DNA of 25,388 nucleotides from a virus, in IMG/VR virus record IMGVR_UViG_3300037297_000204, positions 1 to 25,388 of that record; one strand, written 5' to 3'. This document shows positions 1-7,936 of this stretch, in pieces. Position numbers and translations under genes: made by a program. The notes under the pieces were generated by a model. It had not been told where the DNA came from and searched no databases. It saw nothing but the letters and a program-made list of their open reading frames with translations. Every line of letters starts with the position of its first letter. Positions within the stretch are counted from its first letter, which is position 1.

Positions 1-722
1 CCACCGGCTACATCGGAGATCAGTACGTTAGCCGTCAGGTTAGCCGATGCGTCCCTGGCTGCCAAAGTACTTACGGTCGAAGTTTCCGAAGCGTCGTACC
101 CGTCGGCCTGATCGGCATTGAGATTAGGAACAACAGTAGTACTGGTCACTGTTAACGGAGCAGTGCCGATCGCTACATCTGATACCAGAACATTAGCCGT
201 CAGATCGCCACTGGCATCCCTTGCGGCAACCGTCGAGGCTGTGGAAGCCGTGGCGGTATTCAAGTCGTCCAACAGGTCGGCATTTAGATTAGCCACTTTA
301 GTAATCGACGCCACCGTCAAAGGCGCCGTACCCGTAGCCACCGTCGATTCAAACGCGTTAGCCTGTATATCTCCGTTCGAATCCCTTAAGGCGATCGTAT
401 CCGCCGTAGCGGTAGCGTCTTGAACATAGCCGTTTAAAGTGGAAGCGTCGCCCACGCCTACCGCCGGAGATACGCCGATATCATATAATGCCGGGCTTGA
501 TTGCGTTTCGATCCTGATTCCCTGAACCCCCGAAAACGTCCCCAGCAAAACCTCTTCATTTATGATGACGTCATGAACGTACCAGCCGACCGGGCTGACC
601 CCGGCGTTGGTCTGATACCATATAGTGACATTATCGCCGCCGTTGGTCGATATGGCAATCTTTTGCCCGATCGGAACGGATAGATCCTTGGTAGCATATG
701 GCGCCACGGTTTTTATGCTCAT
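1..722 (-). CDS. Repeat-rich tail fibre/virion adhesin protein, N-terminal part (runs off window)
   Basis: Open from an ATG at 722 to the window edge, 240 codons so far. The start is set by AGAGG eight bases upstream, just after the stop codon of the tailspike-like gene. Residues 1-88 form a compact domain (PYxTK, VPxGQ, GD, LGT, RIE, GxSP) that recurs at the N-terminus of the Gly-rich protein at 11337-13109. From about residue 90 it is built of repeats with an exact 55-residue period, carrying the signatures AARDASGDLTAN, GTAPLTV and NLNAD. Such repeats are common in phage fibre and host-recognition proteins. Its place after the tailspike-like gene suggests a second receptor-binding or fibre protein anchored by the N-terminal domain. 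The anchoring role is inferred; the repeat and shared domain are seen directly. The C-terminus lies outside the window. Confidence 0.8.
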   Translation of the reverse strand, partial: MSIKTVAPYATKDLSVPIGQKIAISTNGGDNVTIWYQTNAGVSPVGWYVHDVIINEEVLLGTFSGVQGIRIETQSSPALYDIGVSPAVGVGDASTLNGYVQDATATADTIALRDSNGDIQANAFESTVATGTAPLTVASITKVANLNADLLDDLNTATASTASTVAARDASGDLTANVLVSDVAIGTAPLTVTSTTVVPNLNADQADGYDASETSTVSTLAARDASANLTANVLISDVAG

Positions 723-737
723 GGTTTTTTCCTCTTA

Positions 738-2072
738 TTACGGTAACGTAAATTCATCATCGACCACATAATGATATTGATAGTAGTCTCCATCGACCAA
801 CGCCGGTGTCAATGATATTAGAGCGATACCGGTATCGCTGGTAAAATTATATGCGGATACGGCTTCCGCTCCTGTTCCGACATGATTAACCTGGTCATCT
901 AAATCGGCGCCGTTTGGAGCATACAGGGTTACGGTAGGCGTATTGGTACGTTTTCGGGTTCTAAATCTAAAACCGGTTATATCATTTCCGGTATTGTCGG
1001 CCGTATAGATAAGGCATCCCTGTGTGGTGGCGGTACCGGCAGCTACTCTTAAAATGTATGACGCCTCATAATAACGCTCACAAAACGTCGTTTCTTCCTG
1101 TAAAGATCTTCTATCTGAAGCATCTATGATTCCGCCCCTGTTTAATCTTACATCGGCGATATCCACACTGCCGTTATTGGATCCGGTTCCGGTCTTGTTA
1201 TATCCCAAACCGTTTGTTTGAGTATCGTAATCACTACCGGCCGACAGCCAGAAATTAACGACGATGCCGGTGTCGTTAAACGACGGTTCTATCGCAAAAC
1301 TCGTTGATGATATTTCCGGGAAAGTAAAAGGCACGCTATAGCGAGTGAATGTAGAAGTGAGCGTGTGTGTGGTGGCCCCGATACCGGTAGCAAGCGCATT
1401 GTAACTTGAAAACGAGCTGACCGAATCCAACGACGTCGCAATTTTGGAAAGGGCCGAGCTGCCGGTTGATCTGGCTAAAAAAGACAGAGTCATCACTTCG
1501 CCGGAAAAGTCGCCGATATTCTCTACTACGGTTACATATTTAGCATAGTCCGCGGCAACCGGAGAACCGGCATGGGCCCGGGTCAATCTGATAAAGTTTA
1601 CGAGATTGCCGTCTAAACTGAACAGGTCAAAATCATAATCGACTATGGTTTGGCTCAATGTGTAATTATTGACATCCGTTTGCCATCTATCCGGGCTGTT
1701 TGCGCCGCGTTGTAAAACTTCAAACCGGCCATTTAAAATCTGATTGCGCCGTAACGCCAAGCTGTTGTCGGTATAGTTTTTGTTGCCGCTTTGAGCATAA
1801 TATACCTGTTGCTGATTTTTATCTTGAACCAAAATCGAAAAGCTTTCGGCCACAAAAATAGGAGACGGGCTTCCATTGCGATTGGGGGCTCCGGCCAATG
1901 TTCGGATCGGCTGCGATACCGGATAAAGCAAACCGTCGTCCCAATAGACCGTTTGAGGATCGATAATCGGGTTGGCGCCCTCTTCCCCGATATAGACATA
2001 TCCGTTTTCAAGCGGCATACCGTTTGAATCGGTAAAGATCGGATATTGTGCGGTTACGGTAAAATAGGTCAT
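738..2072 (-). CDS. Tailspike-like adhesin with P22-type head-binding domain
   Basis: 444 residues. Residues 1-100 resemble the P22 tailspike head-binding domain: a YPIFTDSNGxPL start, then NGYVYIG, a VYWDDG stretch, QPIRTLAG and SFSILVQD, ending near VYYAQSG. In P22 this domain trimerises and docks on the tail machine. The remainder does not look like the P22 endorhamnosidase beta-helix. It starts with LRRNQILNGRFEVLQRG and continues as a beta-rich, Thr/Ser/Asn-rich domain, a pattern I associate with carbohydrate-binding jelly-roll modules in phage fibres. No catalytic residues can be pointed to, so it may bind rather than cut glycan. The start overlaps the previous gene in an ATGA. Its position after the gp16-like gene matches P22 gene 9 order. 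Confidence 0.8.
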   Translation of the reverse strand: MTYFTVTAQYPIFTDSNGMPLENGYVYIGEEGANPIIDPQTVYWDDGLLYPVSQPIRTLAGAPNRNGSPSPIFVAESFSILVQDKNQQQVYYAQSGNKNYTDNSLALRRNQILNGRFEVLQRGANSPDRWQTDVNNYTLSQTIVDYDFDLFSLDGNLVNFIRLTRAHAGSPVAADYAKYVTVVENIGDFSGEVMTLSFLARSTGSSALSKIATSLDSVSSFSSYNALATGIGATTHTLTSTFTRYSVPFTFPEISSTSFAIEPSFNDTGIVVNFWLSAGSDYDTQTNGLGYNKTGTGSNNGSVDIADVRLNRGGIIDASDRRSLQEETTFCERYYEASYILRVAAGTATTQGCLIYTADNTGNDITGFRFRTRKRTNTPTVTLYAPNGADLDDQVNHVGTGAEAVSAYNFTSDTGIALISLTPALVDGDYYQYHYVVDDEFTLP

Positions 2073-4000
2073 TGGGTTGGTTCCTTGTTTTGCTTATCGT
2101 ATTGATCCTGCATCGTCGTCCATAAACGCTTAACCAGCTTGGCTTCTTCCGGGCTGCCTCTTTTTAGCGACGGGAGTTTTAACAATATGTTTCTAACCGG
2201 TCTGCTGTTGTAAATTTTCGATGCGCCGTTTAAAGACAGCGGCAGCCCTACCGCTCCTACCACTCCTCCGACCGTACCTCCGACAACCGAGCCTCCCCCG
2301 GCTCCTACTCCGCCTAAAACCGTGGTCATTAAAAGCGGTACGTTTAACTGTCCCGTAGGAGGACCGGCGATTACTTTACCGGCGCCCTCGGTATATTTTA
2401 AAGCGCGGTAAATGCCCTCGACCGCTCTTTTGTCTTCTTTTTGGAAAAATACGCCGGTCTGTTTCTGAAGTCTTTTTATCTGATTTTTAAACCTGTCCGG
2501 GCTTAACTCCTCGATGCCGCCGGATTTAGCTACCGCCTCTTGGATAATCGACATCCGGGCGTTACGTTTACCGGCCGGATTTAAATTTTTATATAAAATA
2601 CGAATCTCGCTGGGCTTGGTACTGAAGAGTAATTTTCTGACATTTTCCGGTGTTTGTTCGCCGGTTTTTAAAACCGATCTCAAAGCGTTAAACCGCATGT
2701 CTTCATTCATTAGCGCGATTTTACGGTTTCCGGCCTTCCACTTGTTATAGTCTTTCGGCTCTCCTGATTTACTGATGAATTCGCCCATGTCGTCGTTTAA
2801 TTTTTTATAGAGCCGACCCGCGACCTTTTCACCCGAATCCTTGATATGAGCCAGAGAAGGGTCTTTAGCCAGACGATCTCCCAATCGCTTGCGGGCCTCT
2901 TCGATGTTGACCAGGCCTTGATTTTGGATATCGGTTTTAAAGTTATCCAATTGATTGATCAGCGCATCGTTTTCACCGGACGGACTGGCCGCTTTCAGCG
3001 CCGCGATCTCTTCATCGATTTTTTTGACGGTATTTTTAACCGGAACAACGCCCTTGTCATTTAATTTTTCAATGACGCCTCTTTTTAATTTATAATATCG
3101 GCCTAGTTTGAATTCCCATTTATTTTTAAGCTCCTTGTAAACATCGTCGATAAACGGCTGGACCTCTTCGGCTCCGTATTGCCTCGCAAAATCCTTGACC
3201 GCGCCGACCCGCTGTTCCTGCTGGGCCAGACGTTGCGGTTTTTCTACCCTTTGAAGCGTTTCCGTCAAGCGTGTCTTCGGCGGCCTGACATCGGTCGTCA
3301 TGACTTTGATACCGCGTTTTTCCGCTTCTATGACTGATTCCGGTAATTGAGCTTTTCTATATTGACCGATTTTCCCTGCCGCCCCGGCTCCGGCCACACC
3401 ACCGGCTAAACTTGCCGCGATCTGTCCGACTTCACCGGCTCCGGCCTTTTCCGCCGCCTGCTGACCCGCCGCTGCTCCGGCGGCCCCGGTCAATTGCTGC
3501 GCCGGTTGCGAAGCTAACGATTTTGCCGCCTGTCCGGTCAATCCTCCGACACCGCTCGCAATTTTACCCGCGACGCCCACACCGGTTCCGGCTCCCGCAA
3601 TCGATTTGGTGATTTCGCCGACGATTTTTTCAGCTTCGTTTTTAGGTTCCGGTACTCCCAAATCAGATAATTTTCTGGAGACCAATTCGTTTAACGGCTC
3701 ATATTGCATTCCCAGCACGTTTGCCGCCACTTGTCCCGCCGGATCGGACAATGCGCCGATAGCACCGGCCGCGCCTTCCGCCCCCCATCTGGCGGTCAGC
3801 CCTAATTGATGCGCTAATTCCTTACCGTAATCCGATATTTTTTGCCGGAAAGTTTCTTCAGCGTCAGGCTGTTGGTTTTCGGGCTTTACCGGCTCGATAT
3901 CGGATCCGTCATCGGCGGTGGGAGTACCCGGATCGAATTCAAACCCGGCGGGTAACGTTTCCTTTGGATCAAGCTCAAATCCTGGTGGCGGTGTAGGCAT
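2069..4000 (-). CDS. DNA-ejection/internal virion protein, gp16-like by position
   Basis: 643 residues, close to the 609 of P22 gp16, and placed third in a 7-20-16-like series. It opens with two copies of a short motif (PPGFELDP at 5-12 and LPAGFEFDP at 17-25) followed by an acidic, proline-containing segment. Residues of about 105-215 are Gly/Ala-rich and hydrophobic and could insert in a membrane. A long charged, helical middle follows. Near residues 555-595 there is a second Gly/Val-rich hydrophobic segment, then a basic C-terminus. Long helices plus amphipathic Gly/Ala blocks fit phage proteins that leave the capsid with DNA and form a channel through the cell envelope. Sequence similarity to P22 gp16 itself is not evident; the call rests on order, size and composition. 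The gene overlaps the tailspike start by ATGA. Confidence 0.6.
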   Translation of the reverse strand: MPTPPPGFELDPKETLPAGFEFDPGTPTADDGSDIEPVKPENQQPDAEETFRQKISDYGKELAHQLGLTARWGAEGAAGAIGALSDPAGQVAANVLGMQYEPLNELVSRKLSDLGVPEPKNEAEKIVGEITKSIAGAGTGVGVAGKIASGVGGLTGQAAKSLASQPAQQLTGAAGAAAGQQAAEKAGAGEVGQIAASLAGGVAGAGAAGKIGQYRKAQLPESVIEAEKRGIKVMTTDVRPPKTRLTETLQRVEKPQRLAQQEQRVGAVKDFARQYGAEEVQPFIDDVYKELKNKWEFKLGRYYKLKRGVIEKLNDKGVVPVKNTVKKIDEEIAALKAASPSGENDALINQLDNFKTDIQNQGLVNIEEARKRLGDRLAKDPSLAHIKDSGEKVAGRLYKKLNDDMGEFISKSGEPKDYNKWKAGNRKIALMNEDMRFNALRSVLKTGEQTPENVRKLLFSTKPSEIRILYKNLNPAGKRNARMSIIQEAVAKSGGIEELSPDRFKNQIKRLQKQTGVFFQKEDKRAVEGIYRALKYTEGAGKVIAGPPTGQLNVPLLMTTVLGGVGAGGGSVVGGTVGGVVGAVGLPLSLNGASKIYNSRPVRNILLKLPSLKRGSPEEAKLVKRLWTTMQDQYDKQNKEPTQ

Positions 4001-4011
4001 TTTAAAATTTC

Positions 4012-5373
4012 CTATTGCACCGGCTGGTTGGTTTTAAAATCAAACCATTGCCCGTTTTTAAAAACGATCTTCTGTCCCGTTTCGGGGTTCGTCGCCGTTA
4101 TTTGTTGCTGTTGCTGTTGCTGTTGCTGAGCCGGAGCTGTTTTTTTACTTTCCACTACATCCATCCAGTCTTGCACCGTATTTATAGTGCCGTCTTCACC
4201 ACGGCTCCCGATAAATCTTGCCGCCTCGCTTAAATAACCGGAAAGTTTTTCCTGCGCGGTTTTTCTGTCTTTCATCCACTGTAATAATTCAGAACCTTTT
4301 AAACTGGTCGGCATGGCTGTCTGAGTCGCCATATCAAGTTCCGCTTTAGATAGCGCCCCGAAGGTAACGGAGGAAACGACATTGAGCCCTAGCCTGTTTG
4401 ATACGTTTTTAAGCTGATTTGCGGTTGCCCCCCATCTAGGTAAATATCTTCTTATCGGCCCGACTCCTAAGTCTTTACCCTCTTTCATTCCCTTTTCAAT
4501 GATGTTTATTCCCTCATCAAGCGTTCTGATATTATTTTGAATTTTTTCATATTGATCAGCAAATTCTTTCGATTTGGTTATGGCGACTTCGGCCCCTTTT
4601 TCAGCCGCTTTGACCTCTTCCGCTATCTTAGCCTTAGTTCCTTTTTGAGCGGAAAGCTTACCGGATTCACGGCTGTAATTTGTGTCCTCGGCAATTTTAA
4701 CGCCGTATTCCTTACTTTTAAGCCACGCTTTTTTCGCCTCTTCGCCTTCTAAAACATTACCCGTGATATCCTTTACCGTCACCTCGCCCTTATCATTCAT
4801 GGCCCAGATAGTACCGTCCGGGCCTTTTTCGGTTGCCGGTTGGTACCTTCCTTTTAATCCCGCCTCGGTTTTTTGTTCTTGAAGAAGATATTTTTGAAAA
4901 GCTTCCGGTCCCAATGCTTTAAACAGAAATAGTTCGGATGACGTTTCGGCCCCTTTCGGATCCAGCTCGATATTTTGTTTTAGCGTTTCCATGCTTTTTG
5001 CTTCGATATCATTGCCGCTGTTGCGGTAGGCCGTAATCAATTCGTCCAGATTGGATTTCGCCAAGTCGGTGTTGCCCGATTTCAACGGAGCGTAAACATT
5101 CATTAGCTGGTTGATTTTATTTTGCTGTTGCTGCTCGTTAAACATCGACAACGACTGCTCCACCTGCTTGGACATCTCGGGAAATTGCGTCATAACCTGT
5201 TGGTAATCTTCAACGGTTTTATTTTTTTTTTCGGCAAGATCCGCCATGGCCTTTTGCATAGCCGCTTGACGCTCCTGGGCCTGTCTTCGCACCACCATTT
5301 CCTGACCCGTCTGAAAACCGGAGAGCATTTCCGTTCCCATATTCGGTATATTGATATTGTAAGGCTGGACCAT
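4012..5373 (-). CDS. DNA-ejection protein, gp20-like by position, with polyglutamine tract
   Basis: 453 residues (P22 gp20 has 471). The N-terminal half is helical and Gln/Lys/Glu-rich, with coiled-coil character around residues 30-85 and 225-300. A conserved-looking block at about 300-390 (LGVGPIRRYLP, NRLGLNVVSSVTFGALSKAEL, LSGYLSEAARFIGS) is of a kind I recognise from podovirus internal or DNA-transfer proteins. A run of nine glutamines lies near residue 420, encoded by alternating CAG and CAA codons around 4105-4127. A short C-terminal module follows (NPETGQKIVFKNGQWFDF). The protein is inferred to sit in the virion and be expelled with DNA. It lies 11 bases from both neighbours in the ejection cluster. 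Confidence 0.6.
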   Translation of the reverse strand: MVQPYNINIPNMGTEMLSGFQTGQEMVVRRQAQERQAAMQKAMADLAEKKNKTVEDYQQVMTQFPEMSKQVEQSLSMFNEQQQQNKINQLMNVYAPLKSGNTDLAKSNLDELITAYRNSGNDIEAKSMETLKQNIELDPKGAETSSELFLFKALGPEAFQKYLLQEQKTEAGLKGRYQPATEKGPDGTIWAMNDKGEVTVKDITGNVLEGEEAKKAWLKSKEYGVKIAEDTNYSRESGKLSAQKGTKAKIAEEVKAAEKGAEVAITKSKEFADQYEKIQNNIRTLDEGINIIEKGMKEGKDLGVGPIRRYLPRWGATANQLKNVSNRLGLNVVSSVTFGALSKAELDMATQTAMPTSLKGSELLQWMKDRKTAQEKLSGYLSEAARFIGSRGEDGTINTVQDWMDVVESKKTAPAQQQQQQQQQITATNPETGQKIVFKNGQWFDFKTNQPVQ

Positions 5374-5384
5374 TTATTCACTTC

Positions 5385-6380
5385 CTATGGTTTGCTATTA
5401 GGCTTGGGCTTCTGCCTGTTTTGATAATATGCGCCTATACCGGTCCCGATACCTTTTCCGATAGCACCGATGGTTTGCCCCTGGGCTTCCGCTTCCGTCA
5501 ATAATCTCTGGGCATTTATATCCCCCATGCGCGCATAATAATCCGCCGCGTTGGATGTCGGCGCGCTACCGACACTCACCTGGGTGGGTGTCTGGCTGAT
5601 AGCGCTTTGTCCCATTCCGCTAAGACCACCTAAGCGGGCATACTGTTTGTCGATCTCCTGTTGAAGCATCTGGGGCCGATACCGCGCTAAAACGCCCTGG
5701 ACGTTACCGCCCCGCAATCCACCGGTAGCGGATGCGTTTTGTAAAATGGCCTCTTCGCCCTGCCTGGTAAGTTCTTGTAAAATAGGACTATTGGCGATCC
5801 TGTCGATCGCCGTCGCCTGGGCCTGTTCTCCGGTCATACCGGCATACGGGCTGGTTGGCGCTGGTGTTACAGGTAACGGTCCGGCTTGCGTTCCCCCTAA
5901 ACCGGAACGATGGGGATGCTGAGTGGTGAATCCCTGGACGATAGGCTGAGGCGTTACGGTCCCACTGATATTTTTCATTATCCCCAACTTACCCGGCTCT
6001 TGCGGAGCCGATGGAGCGGGAAGCAATTTTTTTTGATCGATGATCGAAGACGCGGGAGCATTGAAACCTTGCGGCACAATAGCCGGTGTGGGAATCGCGA
6101 CGCCCGACAAGGCCATCATTTCAAAAAGCGCTCCTTGACCGGACTGAATATAGGGCGCCAGATTTTGTCTGATCTGCTCGTTTTGCTGCTCTAATAATTG
6201 CTGTTTACGCTGATATTCACCGAATTGAAGATCGAATTGGCGCTGTTCTTCCGCCAACGCATTTTTTGCGCCGCTTTTCTGGGCATTGGCGGCCCCTTCG
6301 GCTGCTTTGCTTTTCTGATTGGCGGCGACTAACCCTCCGACCGTAACGACGGCGGCCCCTGCGACGGCTCCCCAAGACAT
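5385..6380 (-). CDS. DNA-transfer/ejection protein, gp7-like
   Basis: 331 residues. A hydrophobic Gly/Ala-rich N-terminus (residues 1-20) is followed by a Gln/Glu-rich helix with coiled-coil character (about 25-75), a proline-rich linker (about 95-175), and a helical C-terminal half. The C-terminal half carries motifs typical of phage DNA-transfer proteins: repeated ASATGGLRGGN, then GMGQSAISQ, and a glycine-rich IGKGIGTGIGAYYQN near the end. It is first in the ejection series, as gp7 is in P22, though longer than P22 gp7 (229). The start has a good GGGAG nine bases upstream. The first 52 bases of the gene overlap the 3' end of the cupin-SET gene, the longest overlap in the late region. Confidence 0.65.
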   Translation of the reverse strand: MSWGAVAGAAVVTVGGLVAANQKSKAAEGAANAQKSGAKNALAEEQRQFDLQFGEYQRKQQLLEQQNEQIRQNLAPYIQSGQGALFEMMALSGVAIPTPAIVPQGFNAPASSIIDQKKLLPAPSAPQEPGKLGIMKNISGTVTPQPIVQGFTTQHPHRSGLGGTQAGPLPVTPAPTSPYAGMTGEQAQATAIDRIANSPILQELTRQGEEAILQNASATGGLRGGNVQGVLARYRPQMLQQEIDKQYARLGGLSGMGQSAISQTPTQVSVGSAPTSNAADYYARMGDINAQRLLTEAEAQGQTIGAIGKGIGTGIGAYYQNRQKPKPNSKP

Positions 6381-7129
6381 GGTGTTAACTCCCTATAATC
6401 TATTGTGATTTCAGTACCTTTGCTGTCACCGGTACACCCGTCGATATCATCTTTTGCAACTACGATGACTTCATCTTGATTGATGATGCTTAACTTCGCG
6501 TTCGGATCGACGGAATGATTCATATACCGGGCCAATTCCGTTACTTTTCCACGCGTAATAAACGGCCCGATATATTCATCGGAACCCCAGGGACAGGTCG
6601 AGAATATTCCTTTCCCATGGATGTCCGATTTTCGAATGGTGATAACGGATTTATACGGCTGCGGTAAATCAACATAGGATTTCCAATCGGGCTGAACATA
6701 ATTCAGCGATTCAAAATCGATGCGGTCTTGTAGATGATCACCGTCGCTGTTTGATAATGTGGTAAAATAATTTGATTGATCGATAAATATCTTCTCAAGT
6801 TCATCTTGATCGGTGATATCATCGGGATTAGGGTGGATGTTCTGAACGATAATATCACTAGCGGCGAAGACGACTTTATGGCCCGGCTCGGCGATAAACG
6901 TGGTCGGACCGGTAATCATTTCAGGTTTTTTGTTTTTAGCGATAAATATCGCGACCCCTTTTGACAGCACGCAAAAATGCCGAGTTTTATGGTAATGGCC
7001 TATGGCGACGGTGCCTTGCGGTATGTGCATTTCACGCAAATAAACGCCCGGCGCGAAATGGTGGTAAATCGGACAATGAATTTTTGGTAAACTGTTTATC
7101 TTTTCGATTAATTCAATTTCATCTACCAT
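6329..7129 (-). CDS. Cupin-SET domain fusion protein (putative protein lysine methyltransferase)
   Basis: 266 residues with two recognisable domains. Residues of about 18-105 are a cupin barrel: HHFAPGVYLREMHIP, then HYHKTRH, with candidate metal ligands H45, H47, H51 and H99. Small cupins of this kind occur in phage structural clusters. Residues of about 160-247 carry SET-domain hallmarks: HGKGIF at 171-176, RYMNHS at 201-206 (the NHS cofactor-binding motif of the SET pseudoknot) and GTEITIDY at 238-245, whose final tyrosine is catalytic in SET enzymes. SET proteins transfer methyl from S-adenosylmethionine to protein lysines. The substrate is unknown; it could be a virion protein or a host protein met after entry. 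The gene sits inside the virion operon between a Pro/Gln-rich protein and the first ejection protein, which suggests virion or late-stage action. Confidence 0.75.
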   Translation of the reverse strand: MVDEIELIEKINSLPKIHCPIYHHFAPGVYLREMHIPQGTVAIGHYHKTRHFCVLSKGVAIFIAKNKKPEMITGPTTFIAEPGHKVVFAASDIIVQNIHPNPDDITDQDELEKIFIDQSNYFTTLSNSDGDHLQDRIDFESLNYVQPDWKSYVDLPQPYKSVITIRKSDIHGKGIFSTCPWGSDEYIGPFITRGKVTELARYMNHSVDPNAKLSIINQDEVIVVAKDDIDGCTGDSKGTEITIDYRELTPCLGEPSQGPPSLRSEG

Positions 7130-7599
7130 AACAGTTGATTTTCCCCCATATTCCCGATCATAGGCTGATTATACATATACGGATTATTGTCAGTCGGCTG
7201 TATGCTCATAGGAGTATTGTTCAAGCCGTTCATTTGCTGATAGGGCGGCTGTGACTGCTGCTGTAGAGAAGTTATCGGCTGATTCAAGGACGGCGGCGGC
7301 TGTTGATAGGACGGAATCGGCGGCTGCTGCGGTTGATAAGCCGGAACCGGCGGCTGTTGATAGGGCTGAGACATCGGAGGCTGCTGCTGATAGGGCTGCG
7401 AATACATCGGCTGTTGCGGCGCCGGAGGCCGTAAACCTTGCAAGTTTTGGGCGGGGTTCAGCCTGTCCAATTCCGCTTGAGCAGCCGGTGTAGTCGAACG
7501 CTCCAGTAATCGCCTTCGCATCTCGTCTAATTGATTCCCTCCTTGTAGTATCTGTTGGGTTCTAGATAGATGCAAATTTATAGGTGATAGTAAAGCCAT
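7123..7599 (-). CDS. Pro/Gln/Tyr-rich low-complexity virion-cluster protein
   Basis: 158 residues. The first 55 residues look like a short helical segment (LSPINLHLSRTQQILQGGNQLDEMRRRLLERS). From about residue 58 the sequence is low complexity and made of SQPYQQ, YQQPP, PAYQPQQPP and PSYQQPP type repeats, then an Asn/Met-rich tail. The composition is that of an intrinsically disordered linker. I do not recognise a family. The gene starts one base after the previous stop and its end overlaps the cupin-SET gene by seven bases, so it is part of the late structural operon. Minor virion protein or assembly linker are both possible. Confidence 0.7.
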   Translation of the reverse strand: MALLSPINLHLSRTQQILQGGNQLDEMRRRLLERSTTPAAQAELDRLNPAQNLQGLRPPAPQQPMYSQPYQQQPPMSQPYQQPPVPAYQPQQPPIPSYQQPPPSLNQPITSLQQQSQPPYQQMNGLNNTPMSIQPTDNNPYMYNQPMIGNMGENQLLW

Positions 7600-7600
7600 C

Positions 7601-7936
7601 TTATGTGATCTCCCTTCCGCTAGCGCTTAAAACAAGGCTGGCGGCGGCGCTGGCGTAGGTGACGATAAACCCGCCGTTTAAAAGCACCTGACCGACGATT
7701 TCAGGGCAGGTATAGGTGGTATACCTTGCGATTGCTTTAGGATAGAGCACCAGATTCGTATTATCGTTGCTTCCACCGCTTGGAACCAGATAGACGCCGA
7801 AAATAATATTGTTGGCGGTAATGTTGGTTATGGTGAACTTATCGATCACGGTCGTACAGTTATTAGCGGTATACTGAGTCTCAAAGTTTATGGCCGGGTT
7901 TTTGCGCGGGATAATATTTGTGATGGTTACGGCCAT
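7601..7936 (-). CDS. Small beta-rich structural protein
   Basis: 111 residues, rich in Thr, Ile, Asn and Val, and predicted by eye to be nearly all beta strand (KFTITNITANNIIFGVYLVP, then GFIVTYASAAASLVLSASG). Its size, strand pattern and central Asn/Thr segment resemble the product at 9294-9626, and the two flank the 453-residue structural protein. They may be paralogous beta-sandwich decoration or tail proteins. Its start shares one base with the previous stop (TAATG), so translation is probably coupled. No specific family is recognised. Confidence 0.65.
   Translation of the reverse strand: MAVTITNIIPRKNPAINFETQYTANNCTTVIDKFTITNITANNIIFGVYLVPSGGSNDNTNLVLYPKAIARYTTYTCPEIVGQVLLNGGFIVTYASAAASLVLSASGREIT

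Noticed and set aside
118-683. Plus-strand open frames in the first 700 bases
   Set aside because: They oppose the repeat-rich minus-strand fibre gene, have no ribosome-binding sites, and their repeats simply mirror the 55-residue repeats.
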